Positions 26,414-36,086 of a stretch of 64,000 nucleotides of DNA are shown here, one piece after another. How positions within the stretch are numbered: the first letter of the stretch is position 1; every line of letters starts with the position of its first letter. The notes under the pieces are model-generated. The model was given only the letters and a program-made list of their open reading frames with translations. It was not told where the DNA came from and searched no databases. Source of the DNA: Flavobacterium palustre. Lineage in GTDB: Bacteria; Bacteroidota; Bacteroidia; Flavobacteriales; Flavobacteriaceae. The stretch lies in the NCBI RefSeq assembly GCF_014639535.1, contig NZ_BMGA01000001.1, positions 434,001-498,000 on the forward strand. Reading direction: 5' to 3'. A program made the position numbers and the translations under genes.

Positions 26414-27472
26414 CTAACTGTTTTGTTTATAATGTACCTCAGATAAGTTTCGCAACATTTCAGCACTTTTCTCCGGTGTAATATCTCTTTGAGATTCTCC
26501 CATCATTTCATAACCTACCATGAATTTTTTTACTGAAGCCGAACGCAACAATGGCGGATAAAAATGCATGTGGAATTGCCATTCCGGATGCTCTTCACCG
26601 TCTGTTGGTGCCTGGTGAATTCCTGACGAATAAGGAAAAGATGTTTCGAAAAGATTATCGTACTTTGTTGTTAGTTTTTTCAAAACTTCAGCAAAAGCAG
26701 CTACTTCATCCTCAGTAAAATCAGTGATTTTAGTGATATGACGTTTGCTGATAATCATAGTTTCATAAGGCCAGATTGCCCAGAAAGGAACAATAGCAGC
26801 AAAATGATCGTTCTCAACAACAACACGTTCTTTTACTTTTAATTCTTCATTTAAATAATCCTGTAAAAGATTGGTTCCGTTTTTTTCAAAATAAGCTTTT
26901 AAATTATCCTGTGTTTTTTGAACCTGTGTTGGCAACGAAGACTGAGCCCAGATTTGTCCGTGTGGATGCGGATTACTACATCCCATTACACTTCCTTTAT
27001 TTTCAAAAATCTGTACGTGATTGATATAATCTACACTTCCTAAAGTAGTGTATTCTTTTTGCCAGGTGTGGATAATATTCACAATACCGTTTACATCCAT
27101 TTCAGGTAAAGTCAAATCGTGTCTTGGTGAAAAACAAACCACTCTTGAAATTCCTCTTTCAGGTTGTGCTTTAAAGAAACTTCCTTCCGCATTTCCGTCA
27201 AAAGCAATCGCTTCCTGTTTTAAAGCCGCAAAGTCATTTTCGAAAACAAAACTACTTTCGTAAGGCGGATTTACTTCGCCATTAGCGCGAACATTTCCGG
27301 CACATAAATAACATTCCGGATCATATTCTGGTAATGCTACCGTATTTATAGCTTCTTTTTGTCCTTGCCAAGGTCTTTTAGCTCTGTGTGGTGAAACTAA
27401 AACCCATTCGTTTATTAAAGGGTTATATCTTCTATGCGGATCTTCATTAATATCAAACTGTCTCATAGTCAT
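26414..27472 (-). CDS. galT: Galactose-1-phosphate uridylyltransferase
   Basis: A 352-residue enzyme. It opens with DINEDPHRRYNPLINEWVLVSPHRAKRPW and has the ECYLCAGN metal-binding segment. The active-site motif NPHPHGQIWA carries the nucleophilic His, and the C-terminal histidine motif is WQFHMHFYPPLLRS. It transfers UMP from UDP-glucose to galactose-1-phosphate. Its first ATG shares one base with the galK stop (TAATG), implying translational coupling; a second ATG two codons in is also possible. Confidence 0.97.
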   Translation of the reverse strand: MTMRQFDINEDPHRRYNPLINEWVLVSPHRAKRPWQGQKEAINTVALPEYDPECYLCAGNVRANGEVNPPYESSFVFENDFAALKQEAIAFDGNAEGSFFKAQPERGISRVVCFSPRHDLTLPEMDVNGIVNIIHTWQKEYTTLGSVDYINHVQIFENKGSVMGCSNPHPHGQIWAQSSLPTQVQKTQDNLKAYFEKNGTNLLQDYLNEELKVKERVVVENDHFAAIVPFWAIWPYETMIISKRHITKITDFTEDEVAAFAEVLKKLTTKYDNLFETSFPYSSGIHQAPTDGEEHPEWQFHMHFYPPLLRSASVKKFMVGYEMMGESQRDITPEKSAEMLRNLSEVHYKQNS

Positions 27473-28638
27473 TATTTAGTGTATAGTGATGTTCCGTTAC
27501 TTACTTTAACGTCGTAAATTTTCAATTCGATTCCGAAAGCTTCGGTATATAATTTTGAGAATTTATCTTTAATTTCCTGTTCGTGTCCTTTTTTAACTAA
27601 GTTGATGGTACAACCTCCGAAACCACCTCCCATTAATCGGGAACCGATAACTGCAGCTTCTTCTTTAGCTAAATCAACTAATAAATCCAGCTCTTCGCAG
27701 CTTACTTCATAGTCTTTAGACAAACCATCGTGTGTGGCAAACATTAACTCTCCCAACAATTCAATTTTTCCGTTATCCAAAGCCTCACAAGCCTGAATCA
27801 CGCGGTTGATTTCTTTTACCACAAAAAGAGAACGTCTGAAAACGTCATGACTCATTTTGTCTTTTAGATCGATTATGGTTTGCTCCGTACAATCTCTGAA
27901 ACTTTTTATCTCAGGGAAATTTGCTTTTACAATAGCAATTCCTTCTTCACATTGCTGTCTTCTTTCGTTATAAGCCGAAGTCATTAGCGAATGTTTTACA
28001 TTCGAATCAAATAAAATCAACGAATAATCAGCAAAGTTAGCATCGTGATAAGTATAATCTAAAGTGCGGCAATCAATCTTGATCACTTTGTTTTCCTGCC
28101 CCATCACACTGGAGAACTGATCCATAATTCCGCATTTGATTCCTACCCAATGCTCGGCTTTTTGACCTAACAAAGCGATGTCGATAGGTTTTATATTCAA
28201 ATTGAACAAATCGTTCATCCCGAATAAGAAACCACATTCTAAGGCTGCCGAAGAAGACAAACCGGAACCAACAGGAATATTACTGCTGAAAACACAGTTT
28301 ACACCTTCAAATTGAAATCCGTTTATTTTTAACTGATTAATAATTCCTCTGATGTAGTTAGTCCATTCGTTTGTATCTAAACTTACCTCAGCCGTAACAT
28401 CAATTTCAAACTCATCGTTAAGGTCTAAAGCTACTACTCTGGAAGTATTGCTATTGTTTTTTGCAAAAGCAAAACAAATAATCTTATCGATAGCCGCAGG
28501 CAAAACATAACCGTCATTATAATCAATATGTTCTCCAATAATATTAATCCTTCCCGGAGAAAGAACTATTTTATCCGGCTCATTACCAAAGATTTCTTTA
28601 AAAGAAGCCGCCGTTTTGTTAATTAAAATATCATTCAT
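27472..28638 (-). CDS. galK: Galactokinase
   Basis: A 388-residue GHMP-family kinase. The galactokinase signature PGRINIIGEHIDYNDGYVLP is at about 28-47, the ATP-binding loop NIPVGSGLSSSAALE at about 125-139, and the C-terminal glycine loop SRLMGGGFGGCTINLV at about 340. It phosphorylates alpha-D-galactose in the cytoplasm, fed by GalM. It forms a coupled pair with galT. Confidence 0.97.
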   Translation of the reverse strand: MNDILINKTAASFKEIFGNEPDKIVLSPGRINIIGEHIDYNDGYVLPAAIDKIICFAFAKNNSNTSRVVALDLNDEFEIDVTAEVSLDTNEWTNYIRGIINQLKINGFQFEGVNCVFSSNIPVGSGLSSSAALECGFLFGMNDLFNLNIKPIDIALLGQKAEHWVGIKCGIMDQFSSVMGQENKVIKIDCRTLDYTYHDANFADYSLILFDSNVKHSLMTSAYNERRQQCEEGIAIVKANFPEIKSFRDCTEQTIIDLKDKMSHDVFRRSLFVVKEINRVIQACEALDNGKIELLGELMFATHDGLSKDYEVSCEELDLLVDLAKEEAAVIGSRLMGGGFGGCTINLVKKGHEQEIKDKFSKLYTEAFGIELKIYDVKVSNGTSLYTK

Positions 28639-28685
28639 TAGTTAAAAAATTGGTATAGTGTTACTGTTATTTTGATAAAAACTCT

Positions 28686-29702
28686 TTACAGAGCTTCGAA
28701 TTTATAAGTAGTTTTTTGGGTGTAAACATCGCCTTTTTTCAAAACAGCATTTGGAAAGTTAGCGTGATTTGGCGCGTCAGGGAAGTTTTGCGTTTCAAAG
28801 CAAATTCCGCTTAAAGCATGATAACTTGCATTTTCTTTTCCTTTTAAATCAGGACCGCAATTTCCGCCCACATAAATATGCACTCCCGGCTGATCGGTAT
28901 AAACATCCATTTTTAAATTGGTCTTTGGACTAAACAGCGTCGCTTTCACTTCGTCATTATTCTCAACCACAAAAGTGTTGTCGATGTTTTTAGGGCATTT
29001 TTTAGCTGTTCTGTAATCGAAAACCGTATTAGCCACTTCCAGAATAGTTCCTGTTGGAATACAATCTTCTCTTGTTTCTACTACTTTTTGCGCATGCACA
29101 ATTAAATCCTGTCCGGCAACATCCGATTGATGTCCGTCCAAATTAAAATAACTATGATGTGTTAAATTGATAACCGTATCTTCGGTAGTAGTTGCTTTGT
29201 ATTCCAAAATCAATTCGTTTTCTTCAGATAAAGTATAAGTCAAACTTACTGAAAGTTCGCCCGGATAATTTTCTTCATTAGCCGCACTAACATAACTCAA
29301 TGTGATTGATGGATTTTCGCCAGTAGTAACTGATTCTACTATCCAGTTTTTTTGACTAAAGTTGTCAATTCCTCCGTGTAAAGAATTAACACCATTGTTG
29401 ATTGCTAATTGGTACGTTTTCCCGTTTAGTTCAAATTTTCCTTCACTAATTCTACCCGCATATCGTCCAACAGTAGCTCCCAAATAAGGTTTACCTTCTA
29501 ATTGAAAAGACTTTTCATATCCCTCAATAGTATCAAATCCTAAAACCACATCCACTAATTCATTATTCTTAGTTGGAATTTTCAATGAAGTTACTGTAGC
29601 TCCAAAAGGAATTACACTTAATTTTGCTCCGTTTTTATTAGTTAACTCATAAAAATTCGCAACAGCAGATTCTAAATTGGAATTATTTTCAGATGCAGAC
29701 AT
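28686..29702 (-). CDS. galM: Aldose 1-epimerase (mutarotase)
   Basis: The start is taken at the ATG at 29702, giving 338 residues. The frame continues to 29765, but an exact -7 promoter box sits inside that extension, which supports the shorter start. GalM hallmarks are VGRYAGRISEGKF, NNGVNSLHGG (substrate His), NLTHHSYFNLDGH with the catalytic His, and CFETQNFPDAPNH with the catalytic Glu. It converts beta- to alpha-galactose for GalK. No signal peptide is seen with this start, so it is cytoplasmic. First gene of the gal operon. Confidence 0.95.
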   Translation of the reverse strand: MSASENNSNLESAVANFYELTNKNGAKLSVIPFGATVTSLKIPTKNNELVDVVLGFDTIEGYEKSFQLEGKPYLGATVGRYAGRISEGKFELNGKTYQLAINNGVNSLHGGIDNFSQKNWIVESVTTGENPSITLSYVSAANEENYPGELSVSLTYTLSEENELILEYKATTTEDTVINLTHHSYFNLDGHQSDVAGQDLIVHAQKVVETREDCIPTGTILEVANTVFDYRTAKKCPKNIDNTFVVENNDEVKATLFSPKTNLKMDVYTDQPGVHIYVGGNCGPDLKGKENASYHALSGICFETQNFPDAPNHANFPNAVLKKGDVYTQKTTYKFEAL

Positions 29703-29743
29703 AGAATAATGGTTTATTTTTTTGTTTATTTGGTTACGAAAAG

Positions 29744-29797
29744 CAAAAATAGAAATAAAGCGCATTAAACTATACCACTACCTACCAGTTTTTAAAA
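29744..29797 (-). promoter_or_regulatory. Promoter and shared upstream element of the gal operon
   Basis: The minus-strand -7 box TATTTTTG (29744-29751) is an exact match. Twenty bases upstream lies an element (29772-29797) reading on the minus strand TTTTAAAAACTGGTAGG, six bases, then GGTAT. The same element lies at the same 20-base distance from the -7 box of the GH78 promoter at 35947. There is no TTG at -33, which suits activator dependence. Confidence 0.6.
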
Positions 29798-29803
29798 TTA
29801 GCC

Positions 29804-29873
29804 ACTAGATATAAAAAAGCACAAATAAAATCTAGTATTCTTCCGAATTTAAAAGACTTTATTTGTGCTTTTT
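29804..29873. repeat. Structured intergenic repeat, copy A; terminator of the GH78-GH2 operon
   Basis: After CACTAGATA comes a perfect 16-bp stem (AAAAAGCACAAATAAA, 29814-29829, with 29858-29873) and a 28-base loop containing ATTCTTCCGAAT. It lies 20 bases after the GH2 stop. The minus-strand side continues in TTATAT. The same sequence and fold recur at 37505-37575. Confidence 0.75.
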
Positions 29874-29893
29874 CTTTTATAAACCGTTAACTT

Positions 29894-32329
29894 CTATTGA
29901 ATCGTTTTTAATTTTAAAGTTGATTTTTCTAAACTTGGCGAAGTAACTTCAAAGTTAATAACTCCAGCTTTTTTAGTACTTTTAATAATTACCATTGCGC
30001 GTCCGTTCCAGGCTTTACGAGTGTTAGCAACATATAAATCAGTATCCTTTAAGCTGGCATTATCTACACCAACAATAGTTCCAGCACCTGAAATATTGAA
30101 TGTAAGTTGGTTTGTAGCATTTGGATCTAAAACTCCGTTTTCGTCTAAAAGTTCGACAACTACATACGACAAATCCTGACCATCAGCAGTAATTTCTTTT
30201 CTATCGGCAGTTAATTTAATTTTTGCTGCTTTTTTAGCTGTTTTTAAAATTGTTGTTTCTACTTCCTTATCATTTTCTACGCCAACAGCTTTCAATTCGC
30301 CTGCTGCATAAGGGATTGTAAAAGTCGCTTTAAACTCTTGTTGCTGGCTAGTTTCTTTTTCGCCAATAACTTTTCCGTTTAGATACAACCTTACTTTTGG
30401 ATATTTCGAATACACCTCAACTTCAATATTTTTCCCTTCATGACCGGGCCAGGTCCAGCTTTCCCAAGTAGGCCATACTGCCCAGGAAGTCAATTTAATT
30501 GCTCCACTTTCCGGATTAGGTTCGCGAACAGCCATATATAATTTCTCAGTATTATTATACAGCATACTTCGATAATGCGAAATAGGTTTTCTCCAACCTG
30601 TTAAATCCACATCACCACAATAAGCGCCATGCCAGGGATATAAATTTCCTTCCCAATGTTCTCCTGCTGGTTCTCCCGGATACACATAACGACCAATACC
30701 TGATTCGCCCAAATAATCCATTGCTGTCCACACAAAATCACCTATGATATAATTGTGTTTTTGAACCAGATTCCAATTTGCAAAAGCATCTTTTGGATAA
30801 GATTCTGTTTGTACAATAATGCGCGACGGCACTCTGGCATGATCGGATTCGGCACGATGCAATTGATAATTATAACCCGCTACATCATGAGCTGACATTA
30901 ACGGATCAAAAATTTCCCAATCTTTAGTCCAGGTAGTCATTGCCGATGTTACCGGACGAGTTGGATCAATAGCACGAACTGCATTAGCCAACATCTTTGC
31001 CGTTTCAACTGCTTCCGGTTTGGCTCGTTCGATAATCTCATTCCCTATACTCCACATAATGATAGACGGATGATTTCTGTCACGCAAAACCATCGATGCT
31101 ACATCATGTTTCCACCATTTATCAAAAAGAGTCGAATAATCATAAGGTGTTTTTGACTCTTTCCATCCATCAAAAGCTTCATCAATAACCATTAAACCCA
31201 AACGGTCACAGGTATCCAAAAAAGCTTCCGAAGGTAAATTATGTGAAGTTCTCACCGCATTAAAACCTGCTTTTTTCAGCAATTCTACTTTTCTCACTTC
31301 GGCACGATCATAAGCCGCAGCACCCAAAGCGCCATTATCATGATGCACACAACCTCCATTGAGCAATGTCTTTTTACCGTTTAATACAAATCCTTTTTCG
31401 GCAGAAAATTCAATTGTTCTAATTCCGAAATTTTTAGTAACAACATCAATTGGTTCATCGCCAGCTTTTATTTCTCCAACTTTTATAATTTTTATTTCTG
31501 CCTTATAAAGATCTGGTGTTTCGGGCGACCACAATAATGGTTTATCAACGGTTAGCTGTTGCTCGATTTCCTTTTCTTCATTGGCTTTAAGTTCTACGGT
31601 AACTTCTTTACTTGCTGCATTATTTCCTTTAGCATCTTTTACATCAATCAAAAGAGCCACTTTTTGAGAAGAAGCAGTTTCATTTTTCACATTAGTTTTA
31701 ACCTCAACTAAAGCTTTTTCATTAGTCACTTTTGGAGTAGTAATAGCAACTCCCCATGTTGTTATGTGAATTGGATTTCGAACCTTTAACCAAACATGGC
31801 GATAAATCCCGGAACCGCTATACCATCTGCTGTTTTTTTGTTGCGAATTATCCACTTTAACCGCAATGGTATTTTGTTGTCCAAATTTTAAGTAAGGTGT
31901 CAAATCATATTCGAAAGAAGTGTAACCATAAGGCTGCATTCCTACTGATTTTCCATTAACAAAAACAGTAGCATTCATGTAAACTCCTTCGAAATAAATG
32001 GCTGTTTTTTGGTTTTTCCATTCGGCAGGAACCGAAAATACTTTTCTGTACCAGGCTGTTCCCATTGGATAAAAACCACCATCGCCACCACTTGGATTGT
32101 TTTTTTCTGATTTTCCTTCAATACTCCAATCGTGAGGTAAGTCTAATTTTCTCCAATTGCCATCGTCAAAATTCACCGAACTATTCTCAGGTGAATCTCC
32201 TAAAGCGAATTTCCAATCATTATCAAAATTTTGTTTTCTCTCAAAATCAGACTTTTCGTTGGTTTGAGCTGAAACACAATTCACCACAAACAAACTCAAC
32301 AAAGACAATAAAAATACCTTCTTAATCAT
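29894..32329 (-). CDS. GH2 beta-galactosidase, secreted
   Basis: An 811-residue protein with signal peptide (MIKKVFLLSLLSLFVVNCVSAQ). GH2 order is complete: sugar-binding jelly roll (about 35-185, WYRKVFSVPAEW; RWYSGSGIYRHVWL), Ig-like domain (about 190-305), and TIM barrel. The acid/base is E431 (IIMWSIGNEI) and the nucleophile E509 (IIVQTESYP). C-terminal domains from about 610 include a DUF4982-like segment and an invasin/big-like domain (about 700-811). Members of this architecture are mostly exo-beta-galactosidases. It follows GH78 by 19 bases in the same operon. Confidence 0.92.
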   Translation of the reverse strand: MIKKVFLLSLLSLFVVNCVSAQTNEKSDFERKQNFDNDWKFALGDSPENSSVNFDDGNWRKLDLPHDWSIEGKSEKNNPSGGDGGFYPMGTAWYRKVFSVPAEWKNQKTAIYFEGVYMNATVFVNGKSVGMQPYGYTSFEYDLTPYLKFGQQNTIAVKVDNSQQKNSRWYSGSGIYRHVWLKVRNPIHITTWGVAITTPKVTNEKALVEVKTNVKNETASSQKVALLIDVKDAKGNNAASKEVTVELKANEEKEIEQQLTVDKPLLWSPETPDLYKAEIKIIKVGEIKAGDEPIDVVTKNFGIRTIEFSAEKGFVLNGKKTLLNGGCVHHDNGALGAAAYDRAEVRKVELLKKAGFNAVRTSHNLPSEAFLDTCDRLGLMVIDEAFDGWKESKTPYDYSTLFDKWWKHDVASMVLRDRNHPSIIMWSIGNEIIERAKPEAVETAKMLANAVRAIDPTRPVTSAMTTWTKDWEIFDPLMSAHDVAGYNYQLHRAESDHARVPSRIIVQTESYPKDAFANWNLVQKHNYIIGDFVWTAMDYLGESGIGRYVYPGEPAGEHWEGNLYPWHGAYCGDVDLTGWRKPISHYRSMLYNNTEKLYMAVREPNPESGAIKLTSWAVWPTWESWTWPGHEGKNIEVEVYSKYPKVRLYLNGKVIGEKETSQQQEFKATFTIPYAAGELKAVGVENDKEVETTILKTAKKAAKIKLTADRKEITADGQDLSYVVVELLDENGVLDPNATNQLTFNISGAGTIVGVDNASLKDTDLYVANTRKAWNGRAMVIIKSTKKAGVINFEVTSPSLEKSTLKLKTIQ

Positions 32330-32348
32330 TCTTTTTACTTTAAATAAT

Positions 32349-35300
32349 TTATTTTTTTATATCGGTTTCAAACCAATATTCTCCAGATTCAATTTTAAAA
32401 ACAGCTTTATTATTTTTTATATTCACAAACTGTATTCCGTTCTTTTTTCCATTTATTTTCACATCGCTTTCTTTTATGGCTGGCAAATAAAGCTTTGCAG
32501 TTGTATTTGCAGGCACAACAAAATGAAAATTATACTTACCGTTTTTTCTTTCCCAGCTGCTTTCAATACGTCCATACATGGAGTCATAATAACCATTAGC
32601 AAATGTCATTTGTGTGGTAGTATCGGGTTCCGGTTGTAATACAAAATGTTTAAATCCCGGCGAATTATCATCTCTCACAATCCCCAGAGAATAATTATAC
32701 ATCCATGCTCCCACTGCTCCAAAAGCATAATGATTAAACGAATTCATTCGATTATTTCCTCCAAATCCATCTTTATGCGTATAGGAATTTAATCGTTCCC
32801 AAATAGTCGTCGCCCCTTGGCTTACGGGATACAACCATGACGGATAAGAAGTTTGTTGCAACAACTGATAAGCTACATTAGAATACCCATTATCCGAAAG
32901 CGCTTTATTGATCCACGCCGTACCAATAAATCCGGTCATTAAAGAATATGGTGGACAAACAACGCCTTGATCTGTTTTGTTTTCTCTTTTTATGGAAGCT
33001 ACAAACTGTTTAATCGCTAAATCTGCATTCTCTTTATTCAAAATATTAAAAGCAAAAGGCAACACATAAGACGTTTGTGTATCTATCATCTTACCTCTGA
33101 AAGAAGTTTTTCCAGTTGCTTTATCAATGTAGGTTTTATTGAAAAAATCTTTTCGTTCTTTATAATATTTAGAAAAATATTCCCAATCTTCCTTCTTATC
33201 TAATATTGCAGCAACCTTAGATAAAATCTCTAAATCATAAATAAGATAAGCTTCCCAAAATAGTGTTTTTTCATTTTTAGAATCTTCTAAACTCAACCAA
33301 TCTCCTAAAGAGCCCCAGGTCTTTCTTTCTTTTTCTTTGAAAACACCGGTTTCCTTATCAATATCGGCTAGAAGATAATTGACGTAACTCTTCATAGCCT
33401 GATAATGCTCTTCTAATAAACTCACATCCCCGTATTGCAGGTAATTTTCCCAGGCAACAGTAATTCCGGCACTTCCCCACATGGTTTCTCCAAATCCAAC
33501 ACCTATAGGAGCCACATCCGGAAAACGTCCGTCTTCTCTTTGAATATCCCTCATAGCCAGCATGTGTCTTTTCAGGAATTGCTTCACATCGGATAAATGA
33601 ACAGCAGTTCTGGAAAAAACCGAAATATCGCCACTCCATCCCAGGCGTTCGTTACGCTGAGGACAATCGGTAGGTATCGATAAAAAATTACCACGCATTG
33701 ACCAGGTAATATTCTCCCATAATTTATTGACCAAAGGATTTGATGTTTGATACTGAGACGACAATTGCTGTATCGAACTTAATACTGTTCCTTTTACATC
33801 GGTTAATGGCAATGCTTTATCTATTCCTGTGATTTCTATATAACGGTATCCGTGAAATGTAAATCGGGGAGTTATGGTTTCCGTTCCTCCTTTGGCTACA
33901 TAAGTATCCTGCGACATGGCAGCCCTAACATTTTCAAGCATGAGCATCTGCTCATTTCCTTTGTATTCAGGCAAATCAGGATACAGAACTTCGGCATAAC
34001 GCAATGTGATTGTTTTTCCTTTTTCTATATTTTCCAATGTGATTTTTGGAACACCAACCATATTTTGTCCCATGTCATAAACAAATACTCCCGGACGAAC
34101 TTCGGTAACCGATTGAGCTGTTAATTCTTTTATTGGTTTAACAGTTGTACCAAATTGCCCTATTAATTGGGCATCATTAAAATTGTTAAAGTTGGGCAAA
34201 TTCGCCGTTCCTTCTGAACTTACAAATCCTTCGGTTCCTATAGCTACAGCCTGATGCCAAGCTAATGCATTGTATTTTTCGGTGCTCCAATTTTCGATTG
34301 CTTTTTCTTTTGTAGCATCATATATTTCGCCTTGAAAAAAACTACCATATTGTACTGGTCCATCATTAAAATACTGCCATGTTTCAGGATTACTTGTGAT
34401 AATTTTTTCACTGCCATCAGTATAAGTAACTACCAGTTTAGCCAGTATCGATTGACGATCTCCAAAAAAATTCCAGTTATCTCCAACAAATGTGCTTCCA
34501 CCGCTCCACCAGCCTTCAGCCAGAATTGCTCCTAAAACATTATTTCCCTCCTGAACGTTTGCGGTCACATCAAAAGTTTGGTACAAATGGGTTTTGTTGT
34601 ATTGTGTCAATCCCGGATTAAAATAGTCGTCTCCAATTTTTTTACCGTTTAAATAAACATCATAAATACCGCGTGCTGTGACATACAATCGGGCTTTATT
34701 TATTTTAGGCGAATCAATTCCAAATACGGTACGCAGCATAGGCATGGAATTCTGACTTGGATTAGCCAGAACAAAAGCTCCATTATTTCCTCCCGTTACT
34801 GAATAAGAATTATTCTCAATTGTTACTTCTTGGAACGATGAAAACAAACCTTGATTAGTAGTAATAGTATCCGAAAAAATTATATTAGAAGGACTTCTAA
34901 AATTTTTAATTTCAATTTTTGAAAATGCGGCTTTTTGTCCTTTGGGAACTGAAAAACCAATATCACCCACAACCGGAAAAGCAATAAAATCACCACCGGA
35001 ACCTAATGGATTTAAATTGATATTAGCCACCAAATTCTCTTTTGAATTTCCATCGATATAAATCTTAGTAGCTCCTAGGCATATTTGAATGCTTATAGAA
35101 TGAGCATTATAGCTGTTTTCTTTATTGATAATGGTATTTGAAATTGAAAAACTTTTAAGAGGAATATCTTTTTTATCATTTGGATGATAGCCCACCCTAT
35201 AAATATTCAACTTGGCATTTCCATTTGATTTTAAAGCAACAATATCCAATTCAACCTGAATATAGCTGTCTCCTTTTTTATTCTCCAGCTTATAAAAATT

Positions 35301-35903
35301 TTTATTTCGATCCATTAAACGCTGATCATTAGCTCCAAAAATTAAAGAGGCGCGACTAGATTGCGTTTTTTTATCAAGTTGGATGGTATTATTAATTATA
35401 AAAACAGGAAGGTATTGGGAATATAAAACCATATCATTAGCATTTCCGCCAATCCACTTAGCCCCTGACCAGGCGGTTGTTTCTTTATCTGAATCCGAAT
35501 TCGTTACCATTTTTGGATTCAGCAAACCCGTTTCAAACCATGATTTTGAAGTATGCTTTTTCCCTTTTTGATCCCAAACATAAACGGTCCAATTGTAAAG
35601 TGATGTAGCTTTTAACTTTTCTCCATTGTATTTGATATTAATAGAAGTTCCACTTATCACTTTAGTTGTATTCCAAACCTCATTTCCTAAATTATTAGTT
35701 ACAATAATTTGATATGCCTTTTGAGAATACCCTCTATCTTGGTTAGCTGCTTTCATTTGCCAACTAAAAACAGGCTGAATAACATCTAGTCCAATAGGAG
35801 TTACCGCATTTTCTACCTTAAGATTAGTAATTTGGATATCAGCTCCAAAAACATGAGTAGGCAGAGCAAAGATGAGTAAGAAAATTAATTTAAATATTTT
35901 CAT
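32349..35903 (-). CDS. GH78 alpha-L-rhamnosidase
   Basis: An 1184-residue protein with a signal peptide (MKIFKLIFLLIFALPTHVFG). GH78 features in order: N-terminal FN3-like domain (about 25-125), a long beta insert (about 150-350), and a rhamnosidase N domain with ARGIYDVYLNGKKIGDDYFNPG near 410. The (alpha/alpha)6 barrel has the catalytic Asp/Glu pair D746 and E752 in TDCPQRNERLGWSGD. It ends with a C-terminal beta domain. It would remove terminal L-rhamnose, such as the caps on arabinogalactan side chains or pectin. It shares a promoter element with the gal operon, 45 bases upstream of its start. Confidence 0.93.
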   Translation of the reverse strand: MKIFKLIFLLIFALPTHVFGADIQITNLKVENAVTPIGLDVIQPVFSWQMKAANQDRGYSQKAYQIIVTNNLGNEVWNTTKVISGTSINIKYNGEKLKATSLYNWTVYVWDQKGKKHTSKSWFETGLLNPKMVTNSDSDKETTAWSGAKWIGGNANDMVLYSQYLPVFIINNTIQLDKKTQSSRASLIFGANDQRLMDRNKNFYKLENKKGDSYIQVELDIVALKSNGNAKLNIYRVGYHPNDKKDIPLKSFSISNTIINKENSYNAHSISIQICLGATKIYIDGNSKENLVANINLNPLGSGGDFIAFPVVGDIGFSVPKGQKAAFSKIEIKNFRSPSNIIFSDTITTNQGLFSSFQEVTIENNSYSVTGGNNGAFVLANPSQNSMPMLRTVFGIDSPKINKARLYVTARGIYDVYLNGKKIGDDYFNPGLTQYNKTHLYQTFDVTANVQEGNNVLGAILAEGWWSGGSTFVGDNWNFFGDRQSILAKLVVTYTDGSEKIITSNPETWQYFNDGPVQYGSFFQGEIYDATKEKAIENWSTEKYNALAWHQAVAIGTEGFVSSEGTANLPNFNNFNDAQLIGQFGTTVKPIKELTAQSVTEVRPGVFVYDMGQNMVGVPKITLENIEKGKTITLRYAEVLYPDLPEYKGNEQMLMLENVRAAMSQDTYVAKGGTETITPRFTFHGYRYIEITGIDKALPLTDVKGTVLSSIQQLSSQYQTSNPLVNKLWENITWSMRGNFLSIPTDCPQRNERLGWSGDISVFSRTAVHLSDVKQFLKRHMLAMRDIQREDGRFPDVAPIGVGFGETMWGSAGITVAWENYLQYGDVSLLEEHYQAMKSYVNYLLADIDKETGVFKEKERKTWGSLGDWLSLEDSKNEKTLFWEAYLIYDLEILSKVAAILDKKEDWEYFSKYYKERKDFFNKTYIDKATGKTSFRGKMIDTQTSYVLPFAFNILNKENADLAIKQFVASIKRENKTDQGVVCPPYSLMTGFIGTAWINKALSDNGYSNVAYQLLQQTSYPSWLYPVSQGATTIWERLNSYTHKDGFGGNNRMNSFNHYAFGAVGAWMYNYSLGIVRDDNSPGFKHFVLQPEPDTTTQMTFANGYYDSMYGRIESSWERKNGKYNFHFVVPANTTAKLYLPAIKESDVKINGKKNGIQFVNIKNNKAVFKIESGEYWFETDIKK

Positions 35904-35946
35904 TAAATATACAATTAGAAGACTGGTTATTAAAAAGCATGAAATT

Positions 35947-36000
35947 CAAAGCTATGTATTAAATCCAATTTTCAATACCGGTTCCTACCAGTTTTTAAAA
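35947..36000 (-). promoter_or_regulatory. Promoter and shared upstream element of the GH78-GH2 operon
   Basis: The minus-strand TAGCTTTG (35947-35954) fits the -7 consensus exactly. Twenty bases upstream is the element (35975-36000) TTTTAAAAACTGGTAGG, six bases, GGTAT, as at the gal operon promoter. No TTG at -33. Confidence 0.6.
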
Positions 36001-36001
36001 C

Positions 36002-36045
36002 ATAGCTACTAGATAAAACAGAAGGCATAATAATTGTTATATGTA
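36002..36045. repeat. Intergenic repeat, copy B (degenerate)
   Basis: Shares the TAGCTACTAGATA block and a following GCATAATAA-like segment with copies A and C, but the long hairpin is not preserved. Confidence 0.4.
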
Positions 36046-36086
36046 TAATTCTGGAATGTATACAAGTTAACACCAATACTTTCATG

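Noticed and set aside
29703..29765. N-terminal extension of galM (21 codons)
   Set aside because: It contains an exact -7 promoter box and does not resemble a signal peptide; the ATG at 29702 is the better start.
33358..33639. A 93-codon minus-strand open frame inside the rhamnosidase gene
   Set aside because: The GH78 frame is continuous across it and holds the catalytic motif, so this is an out-of-frame shadow and not a sign of a frameshift.
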